DNA from: an uncultured Clostridia bacterium
GTDB lineage: Bacteria > Bacillota > Clostridia > Christensenellales > UBA1242
Length of the DNA: 48,933 nucleotides
Assembly: GCA_944341445.1 (NCBI GenBank)
Contig: CALVLZ010000003.1
Location: forward strand, 220,448 to 269,380
Reading direction: 5' to 3'
Below the pieces are notes generated by a model that worked only from the letters and a program-made list of their open reading frames with translations, searched no databases and was not told the DNA's origin. Positions 7,865 through 17,131 of the stretch are shown in pieces; positions within the stretch are counted from its first letter, which is position 1; every line of letters begins with the position of its first letter. The position numbers and the translations under genes were made by a program.

Positions 7865-10145
7865 TTTTTAATGCCCCTTGTTTATCTTTTATTTTTTTGC
7901 TTTTGCCTTTAACTTTTTTATCTTCATTTTCATTATTTTCTTTTTTGTGCTTTTCAACTTTTATTGCATCAACTTTTGTATTATTAACAATGTTCATATA
8001 AAACTCTTCTAAAGTTTTTCCTTCTTTTTCAATTTCATCAATTGTTTTAACACATTGAATTTGGCCCTTTTTAATTATGCCAATTCTATCGCAAATTTTT
8101 TCAACAACATCAATAATGTGACTGCTAAAGAACACAATGTTCCCTGCTTTTGCGTGTGCTTTCATACATTCTTTAACCTGGAAAATACTGTTAGGGTCTA
8201 AGCCTGTTAAAGGCTCGTCCAATATCCAAACTTTTGGGTTATGAACAAGTGCTGCCATTATTGTTATTTTTTGTTTCATACCATGGCTATATGTTTTTAT
8301 TTGGTTATCAAAAGCACCTTCTAGTTCAAAAATTTTAACATAGTGAGAAATTCGTTTGTCACGGTCTTCTTTGCTTACTTCATACAAATCGGCAATATAG
8401 TTAATATATTCTCTGCCTGTTAATTTTTCATACAAAGCATAATGGTCTGGCACAAAACCAATTTGGCGTTTTGCCATAACAGATTGTTTATCCACATCAA
8501 AGCCACAAACTTCAATTTCGCCATCTGTTATTGGTTGAATTCCAACAATGCTTTTAATAATTGTACTTTTACCTGCTCCGTTTGGTCCTAAGAAGCCAAA
8601 GATTTCTCCACCATAAATTTCAAGGTTTGCATCTTTAACTGCATACACATTACTTGAGCCATATCTTTTTGTGAAATTTCTTAATATCATCTTACTGCTA
8701 TTTTCTGGATTCATTGGTTCTTCCTCACTTCTACCATTTAACCTGCTTTGCAATGCTAAATAATCAACTTTATATTTTTTTCTTCTTTCTGCCATATCGT
8801 GCATTAAGTCAACATAGTTATAACTTTGTTCATATAAGAACCACATTCCCGCACTTGCTATCATATACACAAGCCAATACAAGAACTGATATAGTGGATA
8901 TAACACAAAGTTTAAATTTCCAATTTTAAATTGCCATTGAACGTTTCTTAAATTTTCTGCCCACAAACCTAATTTTTCAGCAATGAAATCGCTGTTAATA
9001 AAGAAGAAGTCAACAGTTCCATAATTTGTGAACCAAGCGTTTATAAATGCAATTAAAACAAAGTAAACTGTGAACGCAACTGCTGAATATATAAATTGTT
9101 TAAGTTTTGGTCTTTCATAAATTTTTAATGCAACAAGCAATATTGGCATAAAGAATGCAAGATAGTGGTTATTCCAAAAGTGCAAAACATTGTTTGAAAT
9201 AACATTGCCTGTTGTGTTTGGCATTGCCATTGCTAAAAATGCACCAAGTACGTTTATAAAGAATGTGAAATAAAACAATTTGTTCCACTTAAACATTAAA
9301 CATATTGGCACAATATACATTGCAGTGTGACACAAGTGCAAAGGCCAATTTGTTGGATTTGCCCAACTTTGAAATTTGTATGCATTAATAAATGTTATAA
9401 GGCCTGCTATTGAAATATACAATAATACTAATCTTCTAACTTTGTATTCTCTGTTTTTAAACGCAAAATAAATAATTAGCGGAACAATTATTGAAAAATA
9501 TAAAAATATTCTGTGCCATTGTGAAAATTCATCAATTTCAATTAACGGATTCAACTGCCCTAAAAATGCCTGTGGAATAAATGATGGCATTGTTATTATC
9601 CACATTGGAATTATGTATAAAAAACTTTTCCAATTTTCTTTTTCAATTTTAAAATGCCCGTTTTCACAAAAAACAATTATGCAGTATGCAAGCATTATTC
9701 CAAGTTCAACACCCATTAATAACGCTCTTAAGTTAAATGAATTATAAACAGTGCTTCCAACAATGCCTTGTGTTAATGGATATATAAAAGCCACACAAAA
9801 GGAAACAACAATTAAACCATAGCTTTTTATTAGTGTTGCAAACTTCTTTGTTTTAAAAAATGGATATAAAATAACTAACAAAATAACTGAATAGTTAAAC
9901 CAATTTAGCAACAAAGAAAACACTGTTAATGTTTTGCTATCAATTGGAGAGTTTGTTAATTTGAAAATTTGCTTAATTGCATCTTCTCCTAGCATATACC
10001 TAAAAAAGAAAGCAACAGCAAGCGTCAACGACAAAGTTTTTAAAAGCCAACTAGGGAATTTAATCTTTTTTGCTTTTAAAACAAAATACGTTGTTAACAA
10101 ACCTATTGTAATAAAAAATAAACTTAAAATCTGTGCAACTAACAT
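7857..10145 (-). CDS. YwaF/TMEM164-like membrane domain fused to an ABC ATPase
   Basis: The 762-residue protein has about ten membrane segments in residues 1-430, then an ABC ATPase from about 478 to 715, then a Lys/Glu-rich tail. The membrane part carries NWPLHLCH with Cys272, the conserved motif of the YwaF/TP0381/TMEM164 family; human TMEM164 has been reported as an acyltransferase acting on ether phospholipids. The ATPase shows Walker A FLGPNGAGKST, signature YSHGMKQK, Walker B WILDEPLTGLDP and the switch His in SSHI. So one chain joins a possible lipid-modifying domain to an exporter motor. The start is supported by AAGGAGAAAACATG. It heads a minus-strand operon with the permease, the anchored protein and the lipoprotein. 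Lipid as substrate is inference. Confidence 0.8.
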   Translation of the reverse strand: MLVAQILSLFFITIGLLTTYFVLKAKKIKFPSWLLKTLSLTLAVAFFFRYMLGEDAIKQIFKLTNSPIDSKTLTVFSLLLNWFNYSVILLVILYPFFKTKKFATLIKSYGLIVVSFCVAFIYPLTQGIVGSTVYNSFNLRALLMGVELGIMLAYCIIVFCENGHFKIEKENWKSFLYIIPMWIITMPSFIPQAFLGQLNPLIEIDEFSQWHRIFLYFSIIVPLIIYFAFKNREYKVRRLVLLYISIAGLITFINAYKFQSWANPTNWPLHLCHTAMYIVPICLMFKWNKLFYFTFFINVLGAFLAMAMPNTTGNVISNNVLHFWNNHYLAFFMPILLVALKIYERPKLKQFIYSAVAFTVYFVLIAFINAWFTNYGTVDFFFINSDFIAEKLGLWAENLRNVQWQFKIGNLNFVLYPLYQFLYWLVYMIASAGMWFLYEQSYNYVDLMHDMAERRKKYKVDYLALQSRLNGRSEEEPMNPENSSKMILRNFTKRYGSSNVYAVKDANLEIYGGEIFGFLGPNGAGKSTIIKSIVGIQPITDGEIEVCGFDVDKQSVMAKRQIGFVPDHYALYEKLTGREYINYIADLYEVSKEDRDKRISHYVKIFELEGAFDNQIKTYSHGMKQKITIMAALVHNPKVWILDEPLTGLDPNSIFQVKECMKAHAKAGNIVFFSSHIIDVVEKICDRIGIIKKGQIQCVKTIDEIEKEGKTLEEFYMNIVNNTKVDAIKVEKHKKENNENEDKKVKGKSKKIKDKQGALKNE

Positions 10146-10259
10146 GTTTTCTCCTTAATGTTTGTTTTTTTAGATTCTAAGTTTGCTTAATTCTATTTAG
10201 TTTTAATTAATATGTTTAACCAAAGTTAAACCCATAAATAAACAATCAAAACAAAAGCA

Positions 10260-10280
10260 ATTCATTAGAATCTAACGAAT
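10260..10280 (-). terminator. Possible terminator after the small membrane protein
   Basis: ATTCATTA and TAACGAAT pair (one G-U) around a five-base loop, with T-rich flanks on both strands. It lies between the minus-strand gene ending at 10294 and the operon starting at 10145. The stem is weak. Confidence 0.5.
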
Positions 10281-10293
10281 TTTTTGTTTTGTT

Positions 10294-10689
10294 TTATATA
10301 TTTAATCTGCAGTTTAAAGTTTTTAAAAATTGTTTTTTAATATTTTTTGTGTTTGAAAAATTAAATTTTACTTTCTCATTCTTATTTGCATTGTTCGCAT
10401 TTTCAATTGTTTTAGTTCTTGCAATAGTTAAATAACAATAAAAACAAGTTGCTAAACACAAAAAAACCAATAATAACATAATTGCCTTATACAATTTTAT
10501 TATTAAGTTTGAATTAATTATCATATCTGCAATGATTTTTTCTTGAAGGTGCATTGTGAAATTAATGTTTGCCATTTGCAGCATACTTAAAAAATTTTGA
10601 GTTAACACAAAAATTAACAAAACTAAAATTACCATTTTGAAAATGGCTAAATATTTTATATTTTTTAAATTTTTGCAATTGTTTTGCAT
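10294..10689 (-). CDS. Small two-helix membrane protein, unknown function
   Basis: The 131-residue protein has two membrane segments (about 15-37, IFKMVILVLLIFVLT, and 68-90, AIMLLLVFLCLATCFYCYL) and a basic, Asn/Lys-rich C-terminal tail that would lie in the cytoplasm. I do not recognise a family. The frame extends one TTG codon further, but AAGGTG sits eight bases before the ATG at 10689, so that start is preferred. It is followed by its own weak hairpin and by 148 bases before the ABC operon, so it may be a separate transcript. Confidence 0.5.
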   Translation of the reverse strand: MQNNCKNLKNIKYLAIFKMVILVLLIFVLTQNFLSMLQMANINFTMHLQEKIIADMIINSNLIIKLYKAIMLLLVFLCLATCFYCYLTIARTKTIENANNANKNEKVKFNFSNTKNIKKQFLKTLNCRLNI

Positions 10690-10973
10690 CAACTTAACAC
10701 CTTATTCACTTAGTATTATTTATAATATATAAGTTATAAACTTAACTGTCAAGAAAATTGCCAAATTTTGCCGATTTTTAGCACTTAATTAATCAAATTT
10801 AGCAAATCCTAATAAAGTTTATTACTTTATTATCTTTATTTTTGTTAGTTATATACATTGCAATTTTCTCCAAACAAAAGCAATTTAAATATTAATAACA
10901 TAAGCATAATTAACATTTCATTTCAATTGTGCATAAAGTGAAGTGTATAACAAACGAAAAGAGGAATGATATT

Positions 10974-13697
10974 ATGGCTTTTACTGAACGTTTTTCCACC
11001 ATAGAACGTGGTGGCATTAAATTTATTGGAAACACTTTGGGTTTAAGCAAAGCAACAAACACAAACACCGCAGGACCTTTAGGTTCTATTGGTGCATTCA
11101 CAAGCTTAACTAACTCAACTGTTCCAACTTTCCCAGAAGGAACAACTTTAAATTATTTATTAAATGGTTCTTCTGCTGTTTTAAACTTACCAGCTGGTTC
11201 CAGCATTTTATATGCAGAACTTATTTGGGGTGGACTTTATATTTCACAAACCCAAAACATTTCTGCAGAAATTAACAACCCTATAACTTTCACAATTAAT
11301 AACACAAACTTTTCTATAACAAGCGACGTTGCAACCAGACAAAATTTAGTTATACCTTCAACAGGAGGTTTTAACTTAGGTTTTTATGTTAGAACTGCCA
11401 ACGTAACAAGCATTGTTAGCCCAATTATAAACGCAACTTATAGCGTTTCAGCAGTTCCAGCACTAGCCGTTCCAATTGACAATCAAACTTCAGAAACAAA
11501 TCACGCAGGTTGGACACTTGCCATTGTTTATAAAAACAACTCCAACGTTTTAAGAAATTTAACACTTTGGGTTGGTGGTGCTCCTGTTGGACCAAGCACA
11601 CCTGTAACAGATATTGCTTTAACAGGATTTTTAACACCTCAAGTTGCGCCAATTAACGGCAAGGCATTTATTTCCGCCCAAGAAGGCGACGCAATAATTG
11701 ACGGTGACCAATTTCTATTTGGAAAAGACTCGTCTTCACTTGTTGCTATCTCTGGTCCTAATAATCCAATTAACAACTTTTTCTGTTCTCAAATTAACAA
11801 TGAAAATGGTTTAATTGAAACAAGCGGTACCTTTGGCGATAGAAACGCAAATGCTGCTGCAGGAACAAATATATCCGCAGGCCGTCAAGGTTGGGATATA
11901 ACCGCAGTTGACATTTCTAGCCAACTAGAAACAAATCAAAATTCTGCCTTGTTCAGATTCACAAGTTCTGGTGATTTATATGTTCCAAACGCACTTGCAA
12001 CACAAATAGATTCTCTTGGAGCATCTTTAACAATAACAAAATCTGTTGACGACGATATTAAAGTTGTTGGCGAAGAAATAACCTACACTTTAAACATCAC
12101 AAACACAGGAGAACTTACAGCAAACAACGTTGAAGTTTCAGATGTTATTCCATTAGGTTTAACACTTGTTGATAATACAATATTTGTTGATGGTGTTTTA
12201 CAACCGAACACTTTCCCAATTATGTTAAACAGTATTAACCCAAGCGAATCTAAACAGATTGTTTATAAACTTGTTGCAAACTCTGTGCCTTCAATAAATC
12301 CTGCAGTTAATATTGCAACAGTAAACTATAACTTTGAACCTTTTGCTGGATTCACTGTTAACAACAGTTCAATAAGCAACCCTGTTAGTGTTGCAATATT
12401 AAATGAACAAATGAACTTAATTAAAACTGTTGATAAAGTTGTTGCGCAAATAAATGATATTTTGTTGTATAGTTCATTTATTGTCAACAACGGCACACTT
12501 AATGCTAAAAACATTGTGTTCACTGATAATATTTCTAATGGAACAACTTTTGTTGAAAACTCTGTTACTATTGATGATGTTGAACAAATTGGTGCAAACC
12601 CTGAAAGCGGAATTGATATTGGAGTTTTAGCGCCAACTCAATTTAAAACTGTTACTTTTAAGGTTAAAATTAATAATAACGGCACTACACCAATTGTTAA
12701 TTCTTCTAGAATAGATTTTGAATCTGTTTTACCAGATGGCGAAACAGTTAAAGGAAGCGAAGAAAGCAACATTGTTTCAACAGATGTTATAACTTATTTA
12801 TTCTTAAAGGAAAAATCAACTTCTAAATCAAGTTTAGAAGAAGGTGAAACTGCAACTCAAACCATTAATTTAATTAACAACAGCAAGTACACAATTTCAA
12901 ACATTCAGTTTTCTGATGTTATGACTTCTGGTGCAACTTTTGTTAATAACAGTGTTAAAATTGATGATGTAAGTTTTCCTGCTTTTGATGTTATTTCTGG
13001 TTTTGCATTGCCAGACATTCTTAGTGGTGAAAACACAAAAATAACTTATGATATTATTGCAAACAATCCTAAAACAGATGAAACCGTTAATAATTACGGA
13101 ACTGTTAATTTTACTGTGGAAAGCCCTGAAATAGATCCTGTTAATTTTGTTGAAAACACAAACACAATAACAATAAACTTAACTTCTTTAAATTTAGAAT
13201 TAATTAAAGAAGTTAACAAAACTTGTGCTTATGTTGGAACAAATTTACACTACACAACCACAGTTAAAAACAATAATTCTTTAAATGTTGAAAATGCATT
13301 CTTTAAAGATGAATTATCTAACAATTTAAAATTTATTAAAAAGTCTGTTAAAATTAATGGTATTAACTTTGTGAATTTAGACCCAACTGTTGGTTTTTAT
13401 TTACCAAATATAAATGAAAACTCACCTGTTGTTGTTGAATTTGATGTTAAAATTTTATGCACAACTTTTGTTAAATACGTTAAAAATATTTCAATGGTTC
13501 AAGTTGGAAACGAATCAAGCGTAAAAACTTTTTATAGCAATATTGTTTCAACCAGAATTAAACGCAGAAGAAGATGCAGACCAATAAACATTTATTTATT
13601 TTGTGGTTGTTGCAATAATTGTTGCTTATGTAGAATTTTAAAACTAAACAAAAGACGTTGTAGAAGATTAAAATGTTATAGAAATTATTGTTTATAA
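10974..13697 (+). CDS. DUF11 repeat surface protein with Cys/Arg-rich tail
   Basis: The frame opens at 10929, but GAAAAGAGGA sits before the ATG at 10974, and MAFTERFSTIERGGIKFIGN matches the start of a Bacillus/Clostridium family of DUF11 proteins that begin directly like this, without a signal peptide. The chosen protein has 907 residues. Residues 1-345 are the family's N-terminal domain (GNTLGLSKATN, YAELIWGGLY, GDRNAN). Four DUF11-type repeats follow, opening with SLTITKSVDDD, MNLIKTVDK, FLKEKSTSKSS and LELIKEVNKT; three carry the FV.NSV.IDDV-like strand. The last 47 residues hold ten Cys and many Arg (FCGCCNNCCLC), suggesting disulfide cross-linking or metal binding, as in spore-surface proteins. 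How it leaves the cell is unclear. Confidence 0.75.
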   Translation: MAFTERFSTIERGGIKFIGNTLGLSKATNTNTAGPLGSIGAFTSLTNSTVPTFPEGTTLNYLLNGSSAVLNLPAGSSILYAELIWGGLYISQTQNISAEINNPITFTINNTNFSITSDVATRQNLVIPSTGGFNLGFYVRTANVTSIVSPIINATYSVSAVPALAVPIDNQTSETNHAGWTLAIVYKNNSNVLRNLTLWVGGAPVGPSTPVTDIALTGFLTPQVAPINGKAFISAQEGDAIIDGDQFLFGKDSSSLVAISGPNNPINNFFCSQINNENGLIETSGTFGDRNANAAAGTNISAGRQGWDITAVDISSQLETNQNSALFRFTSSGDLYVPNALATQIDSLGASLTITKSVDDDIKVVGEEITYTLNITNTGELTANNVEVSDVIPLGLTLVDNTIFVDGVLQPNTFPIMLNSINPSESKQIVYKLVANSVPSINPAVNIATVNYNFEPFAGFTVNNSSISNPVSVAILNEQMNLIKTVDKVVAQINDILLYSSFIVNNGTLNAKNIVFTDNISNGTTFVENSVTIDDVEQIGANPESGIDIGVLAPTQFKTVTFKVKINNNGTTPIVNSSRIDFESVLPDGETVKGSEESNIVSTDVITYLFLKEKSTSKSSLEEGETATQTINLINNSKYTISNIQFSDVMTSGATFVNNSVKIDDVSFPAFDVISGFALPDILSGENTKITYDIIANNPKTDETVNNYGTVNFTVESPEIDPVNFVENTNTITINLTSLNLELIKEVNKTCAYVGTNLHYTTTVKNNNSLNVENAFFKDELSNNLKFIKKSVKINGINFVNLDPTVGFYLPNINENSPVVVEFDVKILCTTFVKYVKNISMVQVGNESSVKTFYSNIVSTRIKRRRRCRPINIYLFCGCCNNCCLCRILKLNKRRCRRLKCYRNYCL

Positions 13698-13712
13698 TTT
13701 AAAAGTTAAATT

Positions 13713-13741
13713 AAAGATAGAAACTTAAAATTTCTATCTTT
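13713..13741 (+). terminator. Terminator of the DUF11 gene
   Basis: AAAGATAGAAA and TTTCTATCTTT form an eleven-pair stem with a seven-base loop, followed by ATTTTTTT. It is 15 bases past the DUF11 stop. Confidence 0.85.
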
Positions 13742-13807
13742 ATTTTTTTGCATAATTTAAAAACTTTTGCTTAAACTACTTTTTAGAAAATTAAAAAGGA
13801 GTAATTT

Positions 13808-14539
13808 ATGACACAATCAAAAAGTAAAATTTTAAAAATTCAAATCTTATTATTTTTAATTTTTACAATGTTGGCAACTTTCACAGTTTGTAATATCTGC
13901 CAAATTAACGCACTTGAAACAAACTGCATTAAAGTTGTTGGAAAAAATGAAATCAAAGTTACACCAGATACAGCAATTGTTTGTTTAGGAGTTTCAACAA
14001 CAAACTCTTCATCAGAAGTTGCAAGCAAAGAAAATTTAGAAATTATGCAAAAGGTTATAGATTCTTTAATAGATTTTAATATAAATGAAAACAGCATTAT
14101 AACTAAAGATTTTTATATTCAAGAAAGACAACCTAACAGAAATTCAACATTTTCTGGATATCAAGTTTATAACACTGTTGAATTTACCACTAATGAATTA
14201 GACGAATTAAGCGAAATTATTAAAACTGCTTCAGAAAATGGAGCAAATGTTTTTAACGGAATAACTTTTAAACTTTCTGATTTTAGCGAAGCATATAACC
14301 AAGCGCTAAACAATGCAATTATGGATGCTCAAACAAAATTAGAACAATTAAATTTGAATTTAGAAGATTATAAAATAACAGAAATTGTTGAAGAATATTG
14401 TTATAATTCTTTAAATTCTTACTATAATGCAGATTTATTAAGAAGCACAAATAGCAAAGAATTTAACGTTGGCGAAATTTCAATAAACGCACAAGTTCGT
14501 GTTACTTTTGAAAGCATCGCAACAGAAAACGAACAATAA
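13808..14539 (+). CDS. SIMPL (DUF541) domain exported protein
   Basis: The 243-residue protein has an N-terminal signal or anchor (about residues 10-30, IQILLFLIFTMLATFTVC). A SIMPL/DUF541 domain follows: IKVVGKNEIKVTPDTAIVCL near the start, KENLEIMQKVIDSL, then GYQVYNTVEFT and the late AIMDAQTKLEQL helix before a final strand NAQVRVTFE. This family (YggE/BP26) forms oligomeric periplasmic or surface assemblies whose biochemical role is poorly defined. The ribosome binding site AAAAAGGAG is strong. It lies just after the DUF11 gene but a clear terminator separates them, so it is probably its own transcript, ending in the bidirectional hairpin at 14554-14583. Confidence 0.8.
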   Translation: MTQSKSKILKIQILLFLIFTMLATFTVCNICQINALETNCIKVVGKNEIKVTPDTAIVCLGVSTTNSSSEVASKENLEIMQKVIDSLIDFNINENSIITKDFYIQERQPNRNSTFSGYQVYNTVEFTTNELDELSEIIKTASENGANVFNGITFKLSDFSEAYNQALNNAIMDAQTKLEQLNLNLEDYKITEIVEEYCYNSLNSYYNADLLRSTNSKEFNVGEISINAQVRVTFESIATENEQ

Positions 14540-14553
14540 TCTTAAAAATCAAT

Positions 14554-14583
14554 AAAAAAGGAACACTGCAATGTTCCTTTTTT
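14554..14583. terminator. Bidirectional terminator between convergent genes
   Basis: AAAAAAGGAACA and TGTTCCTTTTTT pair around CTGCAA. It separates the SIMPL gene from the minus-strand anchored protein and can stop both. Confidence 0.85.
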
Positions 14584-14595
14584 TATTTATATTTT

Positions 14596-15369
14596 TTAAA
14601 CTTTAACTTGAAAAATAATTTTATTTGTTTCTAATTCAAATTCAAAATTGCTTTTTCTTTGAATGCTATTTAAAATTTCAAAATATTGTCTATTCAAAGC
14701 ATCTTTAACATTAAAATCAATTTCTGCTATTGCAAAAATATTATTAATTAAAGTTGATATTTCTTCCACCATTGTTTCAGGTATTTCATTAATTTGAATT
14801 GCACTATTAGTTATTTGCATTGTTCCACCTAAAACAGAAACATCACTTATTGTTTTAACATAAAAATAATCAGGAAAATCCTTAATTGTTTTAATTTCTT
14901 TTTTTAAACTTTTTAAGTTTATTTTTGTGATAGTTAAAACAGAATATTCATTAAAGTTTGTTTTTGTGCTAATGTCGCATTGCAAAATCTCAAAAAAATT
15001 GCCAATTTTTTGTTCAACTGCCATATTTAAAAATGCTGAAATTTCGTTAGAGGTAACTTCAAAATTATTGTCTATTGTGTAACTTGTTGCATTTAAAATA
15101 ATTTCATTATCTTTAAAAAGTGATAACCCATTATTCACAAACTTATTCTTAACATTTTCTTTATCTAGTTCTGTTATTTGCCTTTGTGCATAAGTGTTTA
15201 AATCAACAGGAACATTTAGCGCTTCAACATATTTATTAAATTTATCTTTGTTTATACCCAAAATTGTTGTGTTGTTGATTGAATTAACAATTAATAGTAT
15301 TGCAAAAATAATAACAGCAAAAAAAATTAGAAAAAATTTTAATATTTTGTTTTTAGTGCTTGATTTCAT
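14596..15369 (-). CDS. Membrane-anchored protein of unknown function
   Basis: The 257-residue protein has one membrane segment (about residues 10-30, FFLIFFAVIIFAILLIVNS) and an outer domain of mixed alpha/beta character with strands such as EYSVLTITKINLKSL and a segment GGTMQITNSAIQINEIP. The layout recalls two-domain anchored proteins of the DUF2140/YpmS kind, but I see no decisive motif and do not assign it. Its ATG overlaps the TGA of a 30-codon membrane ORF (ATGA at 15366-15369), so the two are translationally coupled. The gene ends at a shared bidirectional terminator. Confidence 0.6.
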   Translation of the reverse strand: MKSSTKNKILKFFLIFFAVIIFAILLIVNSINNTTILGINKDKFNKYVEALNVPVDLNTYAQRQITELDKENVKNKFVNNGLSLFKDNEIILNATSYTIDNNFEVTSNEISAFLNMAVEQKIGNFFEILQCDISTKTNFNEYSVLTITKINLKSLKKEIKTIKDFPDYFYVKTISDVSVLGGTMQITNSAIQINEIPETMVEEISTLINNIFAIAEIDFNVKDALNRQYFEILNSIQRKSNFEFELETNKIIFQVKV

Positions 15370-15458
15370 AAAGCGAACCTAATAAACATATAAATAACAG
15401 CACCAATAAACAAAAGTTTAAACAAGCAACCAAACGGAGTGAATTTAAATATTTTCAT
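15366..15458 (-). CDS. 30-residue membrane peptide, coupled to the downstream anchored protein
   Basis: This small ORF reads MKIFKFTPFGCLFKLL, then a hydrophobic stretch FIGAVIYMFI and ends RFAL with TGA. It has a plausible ribosome binding site (TTAGAGGTTATT before the ATG), a positive N-terminus and one membrane helix, as expected for a real small membrane protein. Its stop overlaps the start of the next gene (ATGA), so it could act as a leader that couples translation, or as a partner of the anchored protein. No family is recognised. Only the coupling and the RBS support it. Confidence 0.5.
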   Translation of the reverse strand: MKIFKFTPFGCLFKLLFIGAVIYMFIRFAL

Positions 15459-15591
15459 AATAACCTCTAACCTAATTTTAAACATTATATAATCTTAGCA
15501 AAAATATGTCAATTAATAAGATTGTAACTAAATTTACTATATTATAGCCATTTTGCAGTGCATTTTAAATATAAAAATTGTAATTTCCATT

Positions 15592-15620
15592 TTGACAAAG
15601 TTAACATTGTTTGATATACT
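15592..15620 (+). promoter_or_regulatory. Promoter of proS
   Basis: TTGACA (15592-15597), a 17-base spacer and TATACT (15615-15620) form a near-consensus sigma-A promoter 46 bases before the ATG. AGGAAG at 15651-15656 is the ribosome binding site. No T-box-like leader fits in the short gap. Confidence 0.8.
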
Positions 15621-15665
15621 TTAACAAACATTTAAAAAAAGCACTTATTTAGGAAGATTTTTATT

Positions 15666-17096
15666 ATGGAAATGATTAAAAACAAAAAAATAACATCACG
15701 TGATGTTGACTTTGCAAAATGGTACACAGATATTGTTAGAAATGCAAACCTTGCTTCTTACTCAAGCACAAAAGGTTGCATTGTTTTTGAACCATATTCT
15801 TATGCAATTTGGGAAAATATGCAAAAAACTCTTGATGGAATGTTCAAAAAAACAGGTCACTGCAATGTTTATATGCCTATGTTTATTCCAGAAAGTTTAT
15901 TAAAAAAAGAAGGTGAACACGTTGAAGGCTTTGCTCCAGAAGTTGCTTGGGTAACTCATGGCGGAAGCAATCAGTTAGAAGAACGTTTGTGTGTTAGACC
16001 AACAAGCGAAACATTGTTTTGCGAATATTATGCTAACAAAATAACTTCTTACAGAGATTTGCCAAAACTTTGCAATCAATGGTGCAGCGTTGTTAGATGG
16101 GAAAAAGAAACAAGACCATTTTTAAGAACTCGTGAATTTTTATGGCAAGAAGGTCACACTGCCCACGCAACACAAGAAGAAGCAGAAAAAGAAACTTACA
16201 AAATGCTAAATGTTTATAAAAAATTCTTTGAAGAATATTTAGCAATTCCTGTTGTTGTTGGTAAAAAAACAGAAAAAGAAAAATTTGCTGGTGCTGAATA
16301 CACTTTAACTGTTGAAGCTTTAATGTATAACGGAGTTTCTTTGCAAAGTGCAACTTCTCACTACTTTGGTCAAAAATTCAGCAAACCATTTAATGTTAGT
16401 TTTATGAACAAAGAAAATAAATTGGAATACGCATACCAAACTTCTTGGGGTTGCACTTCTCGTATGATTGGTGCGTTAATAATGGTTCACAGCGATGACA
16501 ACGGATTGGTTCTTCCTCCAAAAATTGCACCTAACCAAGTTGTTATAGTTCCAATTAAAAATGATGAAAATGTTTTAAAAGTTTGCAAAAATATTAAAAC
16601 TGAATTATCTAGAAAAAAAATACGTTGTTTTATTGATGATTCCGACAAAACAGCAGGCTTTAAATTTGCAGAACACGAAATGCACGGTGTTCCTGTTAGA
16701 ATTGAAGTTGGCCCTCGTGATTTACAAAACGGCGTTGTAACAATTGCAAGACGTGACACTTTGGAAAAAACACAAATTAAAATAAGTGAATCTGCAAATT
16801 ATGTTAAACATTTGTTAACAGAAATTCAAAAAGATATGTTTAACAAAGCAAAAAAACATAACGATGAACGCACATACGTTTGCAACACTTTGGATGAAGT
16901 TAGAAATGTTCTAGCAACTAAACCAGGCTTTATTAAAGCAATGTGGTGCGGCGATAAAGAATGCGAATTAAAAATGAAAGAAATTAACGGATTAAAAAGC
17001 CGTTGCATTCCATTTGAAGAAGAACATTTATATGACCACTGCGTGGTTTGTGGAAAGCCTGCTAAACATATGGTTTATTGGGGTGTTCAATATTAA
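15666..17096 (+). CDS. proS: Prolyl-tRNA synthetase, archaeal/eukaryote-like type
   Basis: The 476-residue enzyme charges tRNA-Pro with proline in the cytoplasm. It is the short ProRS type 3: no editing insert between motifs 2 and 3, and a C-terminal zinc-type domain ending in Tyr. Visible landmarks are motif 1 (YMPMFIPESLL), CVRPTSETLFCEYY, motif 2 RWEKETRPFLRTREFLWQEG at about 143-162, GHTAHAT, and motif 3 near SWGCTSRMIGALIM. The C-terminal region has CGDKECE and CVVCGKPAKH as likely metal ligands and ends WGVQY. This type occurs in archaea, eukaryotes and a scattered set of bacteria including Clostridia and mycoplasmas. It has its own strong promoter and terminator. Confidence 0.97.
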   Translation: MEMIKNKKITSRDVDFAKWYTDIVRNANLASYSSTKGCIVFEPYSYAIWENMQKTLDGMFKKTGHCNVYMPMFIPESLLKKEGEHVEGFAPEVAWVTHGGSNQLEERLCVRPTSETLFCEYYANKITSYRDLPKLCNQWCSVVRWEKETRPFLRTREFLWQEGHTAHATQEEAEKETYKMLNVYKKFFEEYLAIPVVVGKKTEKEKFAGAEYTLTVEALMYNGVSLQSATSHYFGQKFSKPFNVSFMNKENKLEYAYQTSWGCTSRMIGALIMVHSDDNGLVLPPKIAPNQVVIVPIKNDENVLKVCKNIKTELSRKKIRCFIDDSDKTAGFKFAEHEMHGVPVRIEVGPRDLQNGVVTIARRDTLEKTQIKISESANYVKHLLTEIQKDMFNKAKKHNDERTYVCNTLDEVRNVLATKPGFIKAMWCGDKECELKMKEINGLKSRCIPFEEEHLYDHCVVCGKPAKHMVYWGVQY

Positions 17097-17100
17097 AAAC

Positions 17101-17131
17101 AAAAAAGCATTAATTAACTTAATGCTTTTTT
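17101..17131. terminator. Bidirectional terminator between proS and the ZIP gene
   Basis: AAAAAAGCATTAA and TTAATGCTTTTTTT pair around TTAAC, between the convergent proS and metal transporter genes. Confidence 0.88.

Noticed and set aside
8488..8496. Perfect DnaA box TTATCCACA
   Set aside because: A single copy inside the coding sequence of the YwaF-ABC gene, far from dnaA and parS; one 9-mer is expected by chance.
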